From NCBI GenBank assembly GCA_905183005.1, contig CAJJDO010000013.1:732641-796640 (forward strand): 64,000 nt of DNA, given 5' to 3'. The notes beneath the pieces are model-generated. The model saw nothing but the letters and a program-made list of their open reading frames with translations. It did no database searches and was not told the origin of the DNA. Source of the DNA: Paramecium pentaurelia. Taxonomy: Eukaryota > Ciliophora > Oligohymenophorea > Peniculida > Parameciidae. Positions 35,322 through 45,960 of this stretch are shown here, one piece after another. Position 1 is the first letter of the stretch. Every line of letters starts with the position of its first letter. The translations under genes were made by a program, and so were the position numbers.

Positions 35322-35568
35322 ATGTCAAGTGAAGAGGAAGTAATTAAGATTTAAATATTTACACTAGAGAATGAAGCAATTGCAATCTCTTCCTATAAGA
35401 AATTATTTGGATTAAACAGTCGTTCCAGTCCTACTTTAAGCAATGACTGAGGTCGCTAAAGTGAGGTGAGTTTGTATAATTTAATAAAGACCTCCTAACC
35501 CTATTGAATTCATTGCTAACTATTTGATGTAGAATAATCCAGAAAAAGCGTAGGCCAGATAATAATGA
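35322..35568 (+). CDS. DPY30: DPY30 (COMPASS/MLL core subunit)
   Basis: A 64-residue protein with two introns (35340-35367, 28 nt; 35466-35489, 24 nt, GTG start). Spliced, it is almost only the Dpy-30 motif: LPIRNYLDQTVVPVLLQAMT, VAKVRPPNPIEFIANYLMQ. This X-type four-helix bundle dimer binds an amphipathic helix of ASH2L in H3K4 methyltransferase complexes, and related motifs dock on AKAP-type helices in ciliary radial spokes. It is shorter than human DPY30 (99) because it lacks the disordered leader. It starts 28 bp after the OST48 stop. Confidence 0.93.
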
Positions 35569-35650
35569 GGGTTTGCGAACTGAAACTGATTATTATATAA
35601 ACAAAATAAATATACTGAAAGATTTTTATCACTAAAATAAATATAAAACT

Positions 35651-37126
35651 TCACTTAATGATATCATCATATCCTACTTTGCAATATTATACTCTTGTAA
35701 ATCCATTAGCAACCAATAATGTATGAGCTATTTTTGCTCTTTATCCAGTTCCACAATATATGCTAATATCTCTTAATTTATCTAATTTCTCTAAATTTTA
35801 AGGTAATTCACTAAGTGTAATTAATTGTGCATGTTTCAAAATACCTCTACCCCATTCTTCTTTTGTTCTAACATCAACAATCTATGCAAGTTTGCTTCTC
35901 TTCAAAAAATCTTAAACTTCTAACTCTGTTGGTTTGCTTATAGAATTTCCTGAAGATTTCCAATCATCAAAATGTAAATATCCAACAATATTATCATAAC
36001 CTATTCTAGATAATCTCATAATTGTTTATTCTTCATTTCCAGGTTCACAAACAATTACAATTTCTCTTTCATGAGGTAGTAGTGTACCAACCCAATGAGC
36101 AAATGGAATTTAAAGAGGTACATTGATAGATCCAGGTATGAATCCATCAGATATAGAATTTCTAGAATCAATTATTTATATTCCTTATTTTTAAACAATT
36201 TAAGCTGGAGTTAATTTTGTATTAGCTTTCTTTAATATCAAATTTAGATCTTAAAATTGATTATTTTTATTTAAGCCTGCATTATAAAAAAAATATTAAG
36301 GTGGCTTAGGCAAATCACTAGCTACTAATTATACAAAAGTCTCTTAATCCATTTCTTATAAAGCATAATTATTTTTCTTTTGATTTCCAACAGTGCAACT
36401 ATAACCTGCTGAAATATTCTTACCACAAGCTGAACCTGCACCATGACCTGGAAATACAATAACATCATCAGGAAGTCCAAATATTTTCTATTTAAGTGAA
36501 GCATAGAGCATTGCGGCTAAATCATATTGTGTGATATCGCTCTTGACTGCCAAATCAGGTCTACCTACTTCACCTAAAAATAATGTATCTCCTGTATAAA
36601 TGCTAAAATATATCAATAATTTCAATACCTATGCTATTTACCTTCTTCATCATATAATAAGAAGCATGTTGATTCTTAGGTGTGTCCAGGAGTATGTAGA
36701 GCTTGAATCTTAACTTTTCCTAGTTTTAGAAATTCATTGTCATTCAAAACTTTGTTTATAAATGGAGCAGTAGCTTTTGGACCCATTATAATTTATGCAT
36801 CTGTTTCTCTTTATAAACTTAGATGTCCAGCTATGAAATCTGCATGAAAATGTGTTAATAAGACATATTTTATTTTTGCTCCTCTTTCTTTTGCTATGTT
36901 TCTAAAAATATATATTCAATAATTACAGATATGGTTAGATGTCTCTTAAAGGATCAATAATTATAGCCTCCTTATTTGATTCAATATAATAAGCATATTC
37001 AGCCAAACATCCTGTAAAAATTTGCTATTAATAAAATCCTTTGCCCAATGTTTCACTTTGTTTTAGCTAAACTTCTTTTGAGAAATGAAAGAGTGTTCTA
37101 TTGAATTTTTGCAGTATTTTAATCAT
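35651..37126 (-). CDS. persulfide dioxygenase-like MBL domain fused to two rhodanese domains
   Basis: A 474-residue protein with two introns (36902-36926, 36603-36628). Residues about 1-40 could be a mitochondrial presequence (MIKILQKFNRTLFHFSK). The metallo-beta-lactamase domain (about 30-265) has LTHFHADFIAGH, HTPGHTQE, YTGDTLFLGEVGRPD and VFPGHGAG, the ETHE1-type metal ligands. Two rhodanese modules follow: the first (QIIDSRNSISDGFIPGSINV) has VCEPGNE and looks non-canonical; the second (QIVDVRTKEEWGRGILKH) keeps the active-site Cys in IYCGTGQRA. Such fusions oxidise glutathione persulfide and move sulfane sulfur in H2S catabolism. Confidence 0.88.
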
Positions 37127-37273
37127 ATTTAAAAAAATATCCAAATATTGATTAATGTCCTTTAAAAATCATAATAAATTAAGATACATAATGGTCACAC
37201 TAAGATGTTTAGAAAATTAATATTATAATAATTATTCATACTCCACCATAATTAATTAAATAATAATTAATTT

Positions 37274-38527
37274 ATGTTTAATAGTGTAAGGAGGTACTTA
37301 TTTAGTACAGGTTCTTTGTTTACTTGGGGTTAATCTAATGGAAGTTTAGGTTATGCAGTAGGAAGTCAACAATAAGTGAAAGGAGTTTCAATGCCTTAAT
37401 TAGTCAATGGATTTAATAATAATGTAGCATAAGTCTAAATGGGTTAAAATCATTCAGCTTTAATCACAAGTGATGGAGAACTCTATACATGGGGAGCTGG
37501 TAATAGTGGATAATTGGGACATAATAATGGTATTGATCTGATTGTAAATTAGATAAGGATTATAATACACCTCAATTAGTTGAATTCTTTGCAAAACATA
37601 ATCTTAAAGTGAATTAAGTTGCACTTGGAGATTATCATACAGTTGCTTTAACTCATGATGGAGATGTTTGGACTTGGGGATATGGAGGTAAAGAATAAAA
37701 CTTTTTAATGGATTTATTATTTTTATAAGTTGGAGCATTAGGTCATGGTGATTCAAAAAATAGATACACACCTACTCCAGTCAAAGCATTAAGATCACTT
37801 AAGAAAATTAAATATATATAATCAGGAATGAGATTCACAAATGCAATAAATGAAAACAATGAATTATATGTATGGGGTAAAGGTGATTATGGTGTATTTG
37901 GAGATGGAAATAATAAATCTTTTAACATTCCATAAAGAAACGAGTTCTTTGAGGGTTACTTAAAGAATGAATTAAATCTTTCTATTGTTAAATTAAAATC
38001 ATGCAATAATTATTCTGTGGCTTTGATGAGTGATGGAAATCTTTATGGATGGGGAAGCAATGATTTTGGTTAAATGGGTATCAAGAATGAGATTGGTGTT
38101 GAAATTTATGAGACAGCCAATTTTCCAACTTAGGTTGTGAGAGACAAGTTTGGAAATAATAAGATTATAGATTTTGTTGTTGCAGAAGATCTTATTGCAG
38201 TACTCTTAGATAATAATGAAGTTTATTGGTCTGGTAGTAAAGCTGAATATTCTCCAGTTAGGTAAATTCATATTTAATTTATTCAGATTTCCACTCCCTA
38301 GTGGCATTGCTAAAATTACTAATATAGGATGTTGTTATAGATGTATAGTTGTTGCAACTGAAGATGGAAAGCTATATTATAGAAAGAAATTCTTTGGAGA
38401 GGGAACTGAAGATCTATCAACTGGAATTATTACAAATGATGTTGCAACTGTATTTTAAAATCAAAATGCTAAAGTCCTAGAATTTGGAGGAGCATATCGT
38501 AATCGTTATGCTATTGTCTAAATTTGA
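37274..38527 (+). CDS. RCC1-like beta-propeller protein
   Basis: About 401 residues; introns at 37530-37552 and 38262-38286. RCC1 repeats are clear: LFTWGQSNGSLGY, SDGELYTWGAGNSGQLGH, HDGDVWTWGYGG, NNELYVWGKGDYGVFGDG, SDGNLYGWGSNDFGQMG. The short basic N-terminus (MFNSVRRYLFS) could be a mitochondrial targeting sequence. A 42-nt GT...AG stretch directly after WGYGG interrupts an otherwise standard repeat (VGALGHGD continues); it is in frame, so it is either an unusually long intron or a 14-residue insertion. The family includes RanGEF and many unrelated scaffolds; this is not a canonical Ran GEF by sequence. Confidence 0.85.
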
Positions 38528-38626
38528 TCCATTATTTTATTAATAAAACCATATATATTTGTTAAAATGTATACAGTTCTTTGTGAATTTATACTTTTAT
38601 AGTTTGTAATAACTTTATATAGAATT

Positions 38627-38854
38627 TCAAAATATCATATATTTCTCTTTTATTATTTATGCCCCACAATGTGTACAGAATATGCGTTTATCTCTAAATT
38701 TATTAGTTGTCATAGCAATTAGACCTGGTATGATAAAGCAGAGGAATAATAAGAAGTAACAAATGTTGGTCATTTCACTTTTTGTATATAATTCTTCACC
38801 TTCAGTGTCTTTATTACAAAACTTGCAATAATAAAAGAGATTCCTTCTTAACAT
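38627..38854 (-). CDS. LITAF-like zinc-ribbon membrane protein
   Basis: A 75-residue ORF without introns. CKFCNK near the N-terminus and FCTHCGA near the C-terminus give the two CxxC halves of a LITAF zinc ribbon, separated by a hydrophobic stretch (NICYFLLFLCFIIPGLIAM) that inserts into the membrane in this family. LITAF proteins sit on late endosomes and lysosomes. In the ciliate code the protein reads through TAA at 38657 and ends at TGA 38627. There is no PPxY-rich N-terminal tail. Confidence 0.75.
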
Positions 38855-39010
38855 CTAAATTAATTTAATTTATATTTAATCATCTTGATTATTATTTATT
38901 TGAGTAATAAATATACTATCTTTAACAAAAAAAAAGAGAATAATTTAATATTAAAGTATTTAATAAATACGGGAATAATAATAATTAAAATTAACGAATT
39001 ACTGTTAGTT

Positions 39011-39941
39011 ATGGATTTTGCATAAAGCGAAGAAAGATATTAAAAATTAGAAAAAATAGGAGAAGGAACCTATGGACTAGTTTATAAAGCAAGGGATAAT
39101 CAAACTGGCGATATTGTAGCATTAAAAAAAATTAGAATGGATCATGAAGATGAAGGTGTACCATCTACAGCAATTAGAGAAATTTCATTATTGAAAGAAG
39201 TAATAATAGATTAAATATAAAAAGGTTCAACATCCAAATATTGTTCCATTAAAAGATGTTGTATATGATGAATCAAGATTATATTTAATCTTTGATTTTG
39301 TGGATTTAGATCTTAAAAAATATATGGAAAGTGTGCCTTAATTAGATAGAATGTAAGTGAAGAAATTCATCTATCAAATGTTACAAGCATTAAATTATTG
39401 TCATCAAAATAGAGTTATTCACAGAGACTTAAAACCATAAAATATTTTAGTAGATATCAAATAATAAAATACTTAAATTGCAGATTTTGGATTAGCTAGA
39501 GCATTTGGTTTACCTCTAAAAACCTATACTCATGAAGTCATAACCTTATGGTACAGAGCACCTGAAATTTTGTTGGGATAAAGATAATATTCCACTCCTG
39601 TTGATATCTGGTCATTAGGATGCATCTTTGCAGAAATGGCTTAAAAAAGACCATTATTTTGTGGAGATTCAGAAATAGATTAGTTATTTAAGATCTTTAA
39701 GATTATGGGTACTCCTAAAGAATCAACTTGGCCTGGTGTCAGTACTTTACCAGATTTTAAGAGTACTTTCCCAAGATGGCCAATCCCTACTAATCCAGCA
39801 GCTACTTTAGGAAAAGATATAAATAATTTATGTCCATTAGGTTTAGATCTACTGTCTAAGATGATTGTTTATGATCCTTATGCTAGAATCACTGCAGAGG
39901 AAGCTTTAAAACATGCCTATTTTGATGATTTAAATAACTGA
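39011..39941 (+). CDS. cyclin-dependent kinase (CDK1/2-like)
   Basis: A 301-residue kinase with one 25-nt intron (39200-39224). Full CDK set: GEGTYGLVYKA (with the inhibitory Thr-Tyr), VALKKIRMD, the cyclin-binding PSTAIREISLLKE, HRDLKPQNIL, DFGLARAFGLP, the T-loop Thr in PLKTYTHEVITLWYRAPE and a C-lobe ending DPYARITAEEALKHAYF. PSTAIRE is perfectly conserved, so it is a cell-cycle CDK of the CDK1/2 group. Length matches the minimal CDK size (about 298-300). Ciliates have several such paralogues, so the exact member is not assigned. Confidence 0.95.
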
Positions 39942-40146
39942 TATTATATTTATTATACTAAACTAAATTACCTTTAAATAATAATTTTTCATATATATAT
40001 AAATAGATTTAGTTTTTAGTCAAATAACTTAATAAATATGGTAATCATCTTTAAATTTAGATTAATACCTTTTCGTTTTCTAATTGAAATTTTCTATAGC
40101 AGAATTTAAAATTTGTGAAAATAAATTTATTACACTTTTATAATAA

Positions 40147-41656
40147 ATGTTACCTAAAGAGACAATCATTGAAGTAAGTTATATTGTTTAAATTGTTAGT
40201 AAGCAAAAATTATTATACTTCAGAAAAAGCCTAATTTAAATATTGAAAAGTTCATGAAATTGGATTTTAGTTTACTTTGTTGGTAAACAGTAGTGGTGAA
40301 GCTTACTATTCACTAATTTGAAGATGGCTTGAGTATTACTATTTTTAACTAAAGGATAATATATTGGATCATACTTTACTCTGGTAGAAGGAAAAGCTAA
40401 ACTGTAAAGAATATAGATTGAAAATTAATAAGTAATACAAGAATTAGAACTTTTGACAGATTAACCATTCTATTATGGTTTAGATTATTTAGCAAATGAT
40501 AAGGAATTTTTTTAGATCTTGGCTTTGTCTCATTGTACTCTTACAATAATTAAAGATGTTCGTATACAATAGATAATAAGTATAGTAAATTTTATTTAAT
40601 AAAGAAAATTATTATAGCTTATGCGAATATTAAGTGTTAGAATCCTTAAGCAAAGTTTACTTTTTATAATAAGAACCATCAGTTCTTATATCAATGTTAA
40701 TCCATGAATCATCTCGAATAAAATTATAAAAAGGATAACCAGTTTATAAAATTGGTGACTCTGTAAAAGGATTCTATTTAGTACTAGAAGGAGAAATATG
40801 TATTAAGAAATTAGTAGAATTATAAACATAATCTTAAGATGAAATATCAAATACAAAAAAGTCTCGAAAGAAATTAGTCATACAAAATATACTATCAAAA
40901 GATTAATAATTTGGTGAAATGGAATTATTTATGAAAGTCACTCATAGAAATGAATTAGCAGAATGTTATTCTTTAGAATGTGATCTTTTATTTGTACCAA
41001 CTCATTCATTAGTAGAGGCATATTAAACAAAATTATAAGATCCTCATTTCTCATTAGAAAAATTATTTGAGTAATTTTAAGAATACATAAACTTAAAGAA
41101 TTCAAAATAAAATGAAGCCATAACTAAATACATTCAAGTTAATAAACCCAGAGTTCCTCCTAAACCTGAAATGAAACCAACTTATCCTTTATTTATGAAT
41201 TTATAGCCTATTCAAAGTTTCAAGAATCCAGCTGAAAAAGTTTAACCACCTCTTTAAATAATAAGAACTAGTTCTATGTACACCTAATCTTAATCTCAAA
41301 CAAAGAAGGTAAATAAATAACCTGAAAGTGTTTTTGTTAACTATTCTTTAGCTAAATTAAATAGACAAGATGGATTGATGACTGTATCTTAATACATTGA
41401 AAATATAAAATTATAATCAACTGGAAAATCTGGAATAAGTGCTTATTAATAAAAGAAAAAATTAAAATAAAATGCATTATCAGTAGTCACAGAAGATTAA
41501 TAAAAATTAATAGACTATGTGAGATAGTTGACTCCTTTGTATATTTCGAAAAAAAGAAATAGTGTTGGATTAAGAAAAAGTTTACCTACTTCAATTTATT
41601 AATCTGCTGGGAAATAAAGTTATATGATGTTAAAACCAGATTTTAGTAAAATGTGA
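40147..41656 (+). CDS. cyclic-nucleotide-binding domain protein
   Basis: A 478-residue protein with three introns (40174-40199, 40333-40354, 40580-40604). The better CNB domain lies at about residues 155-285: LQKGQPVYKIGDSVKGFYLVL, EGEICIKK, and FGEMELFMKVTHRNELAECY as the phosphate-binding-cassette region. The usual cassette Arg-Ala is replaced (THRNELAE), so nucleotide binding is uncertain. A first, weaker CNB-like fold (IGSYFTLVEGKAKLQRI) precedes it. The C-terminal 190 residues are Lys/Gln/Pro-rich and probably disordered. This type is common in Paramecium; no kinase or channel domain is attached. Confidence 0.75.
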
Positions 41657-41688
41657 ATTCAATATATATATAATAATATTCATAATGG

Positions 41689-42666
41689 TCACAAAGTTTC
41701 TATGGGTAATCCATGTTACCTTTCTAGATAATCCATTATGGGAGTTGTAAGTAAAGCTTAAAATAAAAATTAGCAAAATCTCATTTGCCAACCAGCATAA
41801 AAGCCAGATATACCTTTCTCTTTATAAACTTTTTTAAATGCATTCCAAATAGTGAGATTTTTAAATTAATGATTATTTTCCATCTAAAACTAAGTTTTTA
41901 TTGCATCAAAAGGTTGTACAATTAAAATATTAGGAATTGCTGTTAGAACAGAACAAAATATAATTTATTCAATCCTAAGTTAAGATTAAGGATTTTATTT
42001 AAAATAATATCTGACTTTATGATCCCAATATAAATAATTTGTCCAAGAAACTACTTATTTTAACATCATAATTTCCATTCCTGTGAATAGATCTCTTGTA
42101 AATCCTTTAAAACCTCCATCATGCTACCACATATACTTGAGAACTAATTTATCAAATATACTTTTACCAGATTTTGACTCAGTTTGAGTCATCAATTAAC
42201 ATTTCACTCTTTCAAATGGACAAGTTATAAATGATTCAAACAATGCAATTGTTACTCCTGTTAAAGCCTTATGCAAAGTTGGAGCTATGTCCATAATTGA
42301 TTGAGGTAGTTATTCCTTATAAAATTTTGGTATAAAGATCATCATTGGCCATCTAGATATTGTTTATAATTTGAACCTATAATACTATTTAAATATTTAA
42401 ATAGTAATTTATGAAGAGAACCCAGCAAATATGCCACGAAAGATTCCATTCCTTCTGTAACTCTCGAGAAACAACTGTTTTTTAGATTGAATTCATACCT
42501 ATCTGAAACTATTATTCTATGATGCTTAGATTAGAGTCTTAAAGCGATCAAAAATATGATCCATTGGTAAACCTATCACAGCACGTGACATTCCCACTAG
42601 TTAAGTTTCGAACACGGGTTTTAAAATTTCTTTGCCTTTGTAAATCCATTATGTTGTTTCAGACAT
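41689..42666 (-). CDS. mitochondrial carrier family protein
   Basis: A 309-residue protein with one required intron (42475-42498, 24 nt) and a likely second one (42353-42376, 24 nt). Start ATG at 42664-42666 (MSETTQWIYKGKE). Carrier signatures are degenerate but present: GLPMDHIFDRFKTLIQA after helix 1, FITCPFERVKCQLMTQTES (PxExxK) in repeat 2, and VQPFDAIKTQFQM plus GFYAGWQMRF in repeat 3. Six hydrophobic helices fit. It belongs to the inner-membrane SLC25 family; substrate contact residues are too divergent to guess. Both introns are multiples of three. Confidence 0.82.
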
Positions 42667-42815
42667 ATTATTTACATCATTTAATCCTATTAAAATTACA
42701 GCATAAGTTCATCGAAGTGCGCACTAAATCTGTTAATCATGAAAGAACTTATAAATTAAATGTAAATTATGATGCAATATTTTAATTACAAATTATATTA
42801 TTATAATTATAAATT

Positions 42816-43742
42816 ATGGGCAAAAATATTGAATAACAAGAAGTGGAGAAGAATTAGACAAAAGAGTAGGTTTTGGCAATCAAAAAGAATAGAATTACTA
42901 AAATTGGCAAATCCATTAGAAAACTTGTTGTTTTAGACTAAAAACAAATCAAAAAAGCTATAAATGCTTTATTAAAATACAGAGAATCTACTCACACTGA
43001 CAATATACTTGACATAAAAGATGATTTTATTTATTTGGAAATTGTATTAAACAAATTGCCCATTAAATATTCATTGAGACCTGTATAAATGTATAATAAT
43101 ATAATTAATTTCAATTAGTAAATTACCAAATGCTATTTACAATTAAGAGATGAATTCTAAATTTTGTATAATCAGCACAAATCCTTAAAGACAATTCAAA
43201 GATTAAATTTGTGAATTCGATATACCATTAATCCAAAAAGTGATTGGTTATGGTAAATTGAATAAAAAATACCCAACTTATACAGATAAGAGAAAACTAT
43301 TTTATGAATATGATTAATTCTTTTGTGATCAAAGGATATATGGAAATTTAGCAAAAGGATTAGGAAAAATCTTTTATGAACGAAAAAAGTAATCAAATTT
43401 TAATATTTAGAATACCTTTCCCAATAAATTGTGAAAATATTACTCAAGAAGCATTGAATGATTTATCAAACTCTACTTATTTTATTTAAGGAAATGGCCC
43501 TGTATAGTAATTTTATATAATATCTTAGTACTGTTAAAATTGGTAGAGTTGCATAAACAGCAGATTAAATTACATAAAATGTTTTGGCAGCAGCATATGA
43601 TGTCTTACCAAATGTTTTATAAGAAAAAGGTATGAGCTTAAGTTGCTTAAGATAATTAAATGTTAAATTGTCAAGTTCAATATCCTTACCATTTTATTCA
43701 AGACTTAGTGTAAGAGAGATAGAAGCATGGAAAAATCAATGA
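42816..43742 (+). CDS. ribosomal L1-domain protein (Utp30/Cic1-like)
   Basis: A 284-residue protein with three introns (43091-43118, 43389-43410, 43507-43528). Residues about 60-265 form an L1-type fold: LEIVLNKLPIKYSLRPVQIKLP, FCDQRIYGNLAKGLGKIF, a KIPFPIN linker, and NGPVYTVKIGRVAQTADQI with NVLAAAYDVLPNVLQ in the second half. The N-terminus is Lys/Gln-rich. Eukaryotic L1-domain proteins of this type (RSL1D1, Cic1, Utp30) are nucleolar pre-ribosome factors. The gene ends 15 bp before the next start codon. Confidence 0.78.
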
Positions 43743-43757
43743 TAATTTTATTTATTT

Positions 43758-44587
43758 ATGTTTAATAAACATTAAGTATATTTAGGAAATAAAGACGAAG
43801 TAAATAAGGAAATACAAAAACTATAACAATCATCAAAAGCATAATAATTAGTTTCATCTAATTTATTAGAGGATCCATCATTATATGATTATGATGGATT
43901 TGTATCAAAAAAGAATAAAAGTGAAAAAGCTATAGTTATACAAAAACAATCTGAAGATAAAAAACAAAAACAACCGCAATTCTTAAATTCTATTCTTGAA
44001 CAATCAAAAAGGAGAGAATTTGAAAGAGAAGCAACAAAATCAAGAATGAATGCAAAGGAGGTCGTTAAATCAGGAAAAGAAGTCTACATTTCTGAATCGT
44101 AATTAATAATGTTATATTTAGATTTAAAAAGTAACATGAACAAATTAAGAGATTTGAGTAAATTGAATAAATTTAAGAAAAAATAAATGATGAAAGTAGG
44201 AAAAGAAATAATCTCGGAATATACAAGTCTCTATATGATAATGAAACTAAGAAGGCAGAAAATTCAAATAATTAAGAGGCTCAAGTTGATTCTTATAAGA
44301 TAATAGAGAAAATAATAATAGAGAAAGAAAAATTGGAAAACAATTCATAAATTACTACAAATAATTAAAAGAATTAAAAATAAGAATTAGAAGAGTTATA
44401 GGAAAATAAGGAAGCCATAAATAATTAATTGAAAAAAACTGAAAATTCTAAATCCAGATCAAGATCAAGATCCAGATCTAGATCAAAATCAATTAAAGAA
44501 TAAAAGCAATAAGAAAATTAAGCTTTGACAAAAGAAGATAAACTAAAATAATATAAGGAACGTTACTTATAAAGAAAATAATTATGA
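43758..44587 (+). CDS. NSRP1/CCDC55-like splicing regulator with SR repeat
   Basis: A 268-residue protein with one 23-nt intron (44099-44121). The N-terminal half follows the NSRP1 domain: LLEDPSLYDYDGFVSKK, FLNSILEQSKRREFEREAT, SGKEVYISESFKKQHEQI and NLGIYKSLYDNE correspond to the family's DPTVYEYD, KYIQNLL, FVTSAYK and GFYRHLL. A coiled acidic/Gln region leads to an RS stretch (SKSRSRSRSRSRSKS) near the C-terminus. NSRP1 is a nuclear-speckle factor acting in alternative splicing. Confidence 0.82.
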
Positions 44588-44624
44588 GATTTCATATATA
44601 AAAATTAATTTATTAAATATAGTG

Positions 44625-44967
44625 ATGTCTTAATAGCAAGATCAGCCTAGTGCTAAGAAACGTATAAGAAGATGTACGAAACATGATGAAAATCCACGAC
44701 CATATAAATGTGGTTGTGGACGCGGCTATTATAGTTATCCCGCATTATATACTCACTTGAAGTATTTAATTTTTCGATGTCAGAATTAAACATGAAGGCC
44801 AACCTCCTACTGGCACATAGATTCCAAGTGATAAGCATTATGGTAGTAGAGGAAGACCAAGAGAAAAGAATGTAAAATGTGATGAAGAAAGCAAACATCA
44901 AGTGTTTATTGATGAAGAAAAAAGGGAAGATAATAAGAAAGATGAAAAAGTTACCCCCAATTAATGA
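44625..44967 (+). CDS. C2H2-type zinc finger with AT-hook-like motif
   Basis: A 106-residue protein with one 22-nt intron (44762-44783). The single finger reads PYKCGCGRGYYSYPALYTHL followed by KIKHEG, i.e. C-x-C rather than C-x2-C, with two His five apart across the splice junction. A basic N-terminus (AKKRIRRCTKHD) and a GSRGRPREK element, which resembles an AT-hook core (GRP), suggest DNA binding. A Lys/Glu tail follows. Fingers of this short form are common in ciliates. Confidence 0.72.
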
Positions 44968-45960
44968 AATCTGAAGAGAGCATTGGACTTTTTTATTTTA
45001 TTAATAATTTATATCTAATACTTAAAATAACCTCTTTCTACCACTGAATTTGTATCAAACTAAAAGCACTTTCAGAACACAGAACATTAAAAAGTAACTC
45101 TTTTTTTAGAATTTAGATTAATATTGAAATTTTGAGCTAAAATCAGAGATCGAAAATCCATAGACCTTTATTTATGAATCTTTTTGATGATAGAAAAATA
45201 CTATTTTCATAAAGATACTTTAATTGGATTAGACAGGATTATAAAAGAATATTGAATATTATTTCTACGGTATTGACTATAAATTACAGACTTTATTAGA
45301 ATTTATCAAAGGTAATTGTTGAAGAATTGGAGAAAAAGTAAATTCTGATACTAAAAGCCATATGAGATGATTTTATAGAAGACAAGCTTTAAGAACATAG
45401 AAAGCAAGAAGTCATTGTCTTGCTTAAGATTGGATATATTAATTTAAGGAAATTTTTGGGAAATCTTTACTTCATATTTTAAAGAAAATATCATTTTAGC
45501 CAATTAAGATTAATTAATTAAACTAAAGATGAATCATTTTTAAGTAAGAGCTTGTAAATACAAAAAGAAGTGGGATTATAGCATTGAGAAAGAAATAAAG
45601 GAATAAAAATAGAGCTATTTAGATTGTTAAATAAACAAATAGATTTTAGTGATTTCACTTAGACTATTGATTTATTATTTCTTATAGTTTTGCTTTACTT
45701 AATATACATAAACAATATATATAGAAGAATTTATTTAAATAAATTTTTTGGTGTTTTTCATTTGATAATTTTACAAGAATTAGAAAATCATTTACATTAT
45801 TTTATAATTAGTCTAAACTAAATTATTATAATATTTCTTAATTGAAACAATAGAATTATTGCTTGAAATATATTATTTTTCACAAAATCTCTCTTTTATA
45901 TTTTCTGTAATTCAAGATATTTTACTATAATACCTATATTTAATCAAATTATTTAATTTT
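44968..45960. other. 993-bp spacer containing an interrupted ORF
   Basis: Apart from the ORF at 45174-45587 (listed separately) this region between two plus-strand genes shows no coding signal. The last 350 bp (about 45610-45960) are plain AT-rich DNA and should contain the promoter of the sorting-nexin gene. Confidence 0.45.
45174..45587 (+). pseudogene. short ORF with one in-frame TGA
   Basis: From ATG 45174 a single frame runs 137 codons to a TGA at 45585 with one TGA at 45363-45365. Both halves are protein-like: LFSQRYFNWIRQDYKRIL and LYQNLSKVIVEELEKKQ before it, DDFIEDKLQEHRKQEVIVL and LRKFLGNLYFIFQRKYHF after it. No GT...AG pair of suitable size and phase removes the TGA. Probably a relic gene; family not recognised. 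Confidence 0.4.

Noticed and set aside
37274..38527. RCC1 Ran-GEF assignment
   Set aside because: RCC1 repeats are present but the sequence is divergent and may carry a targeting peptide; only the family-level call is justified.
44653..44901. 82-aa minus-strand ORF
   Set aside because: Antisense shadow of the C2H2/AT-hook gene at 44625-44967.
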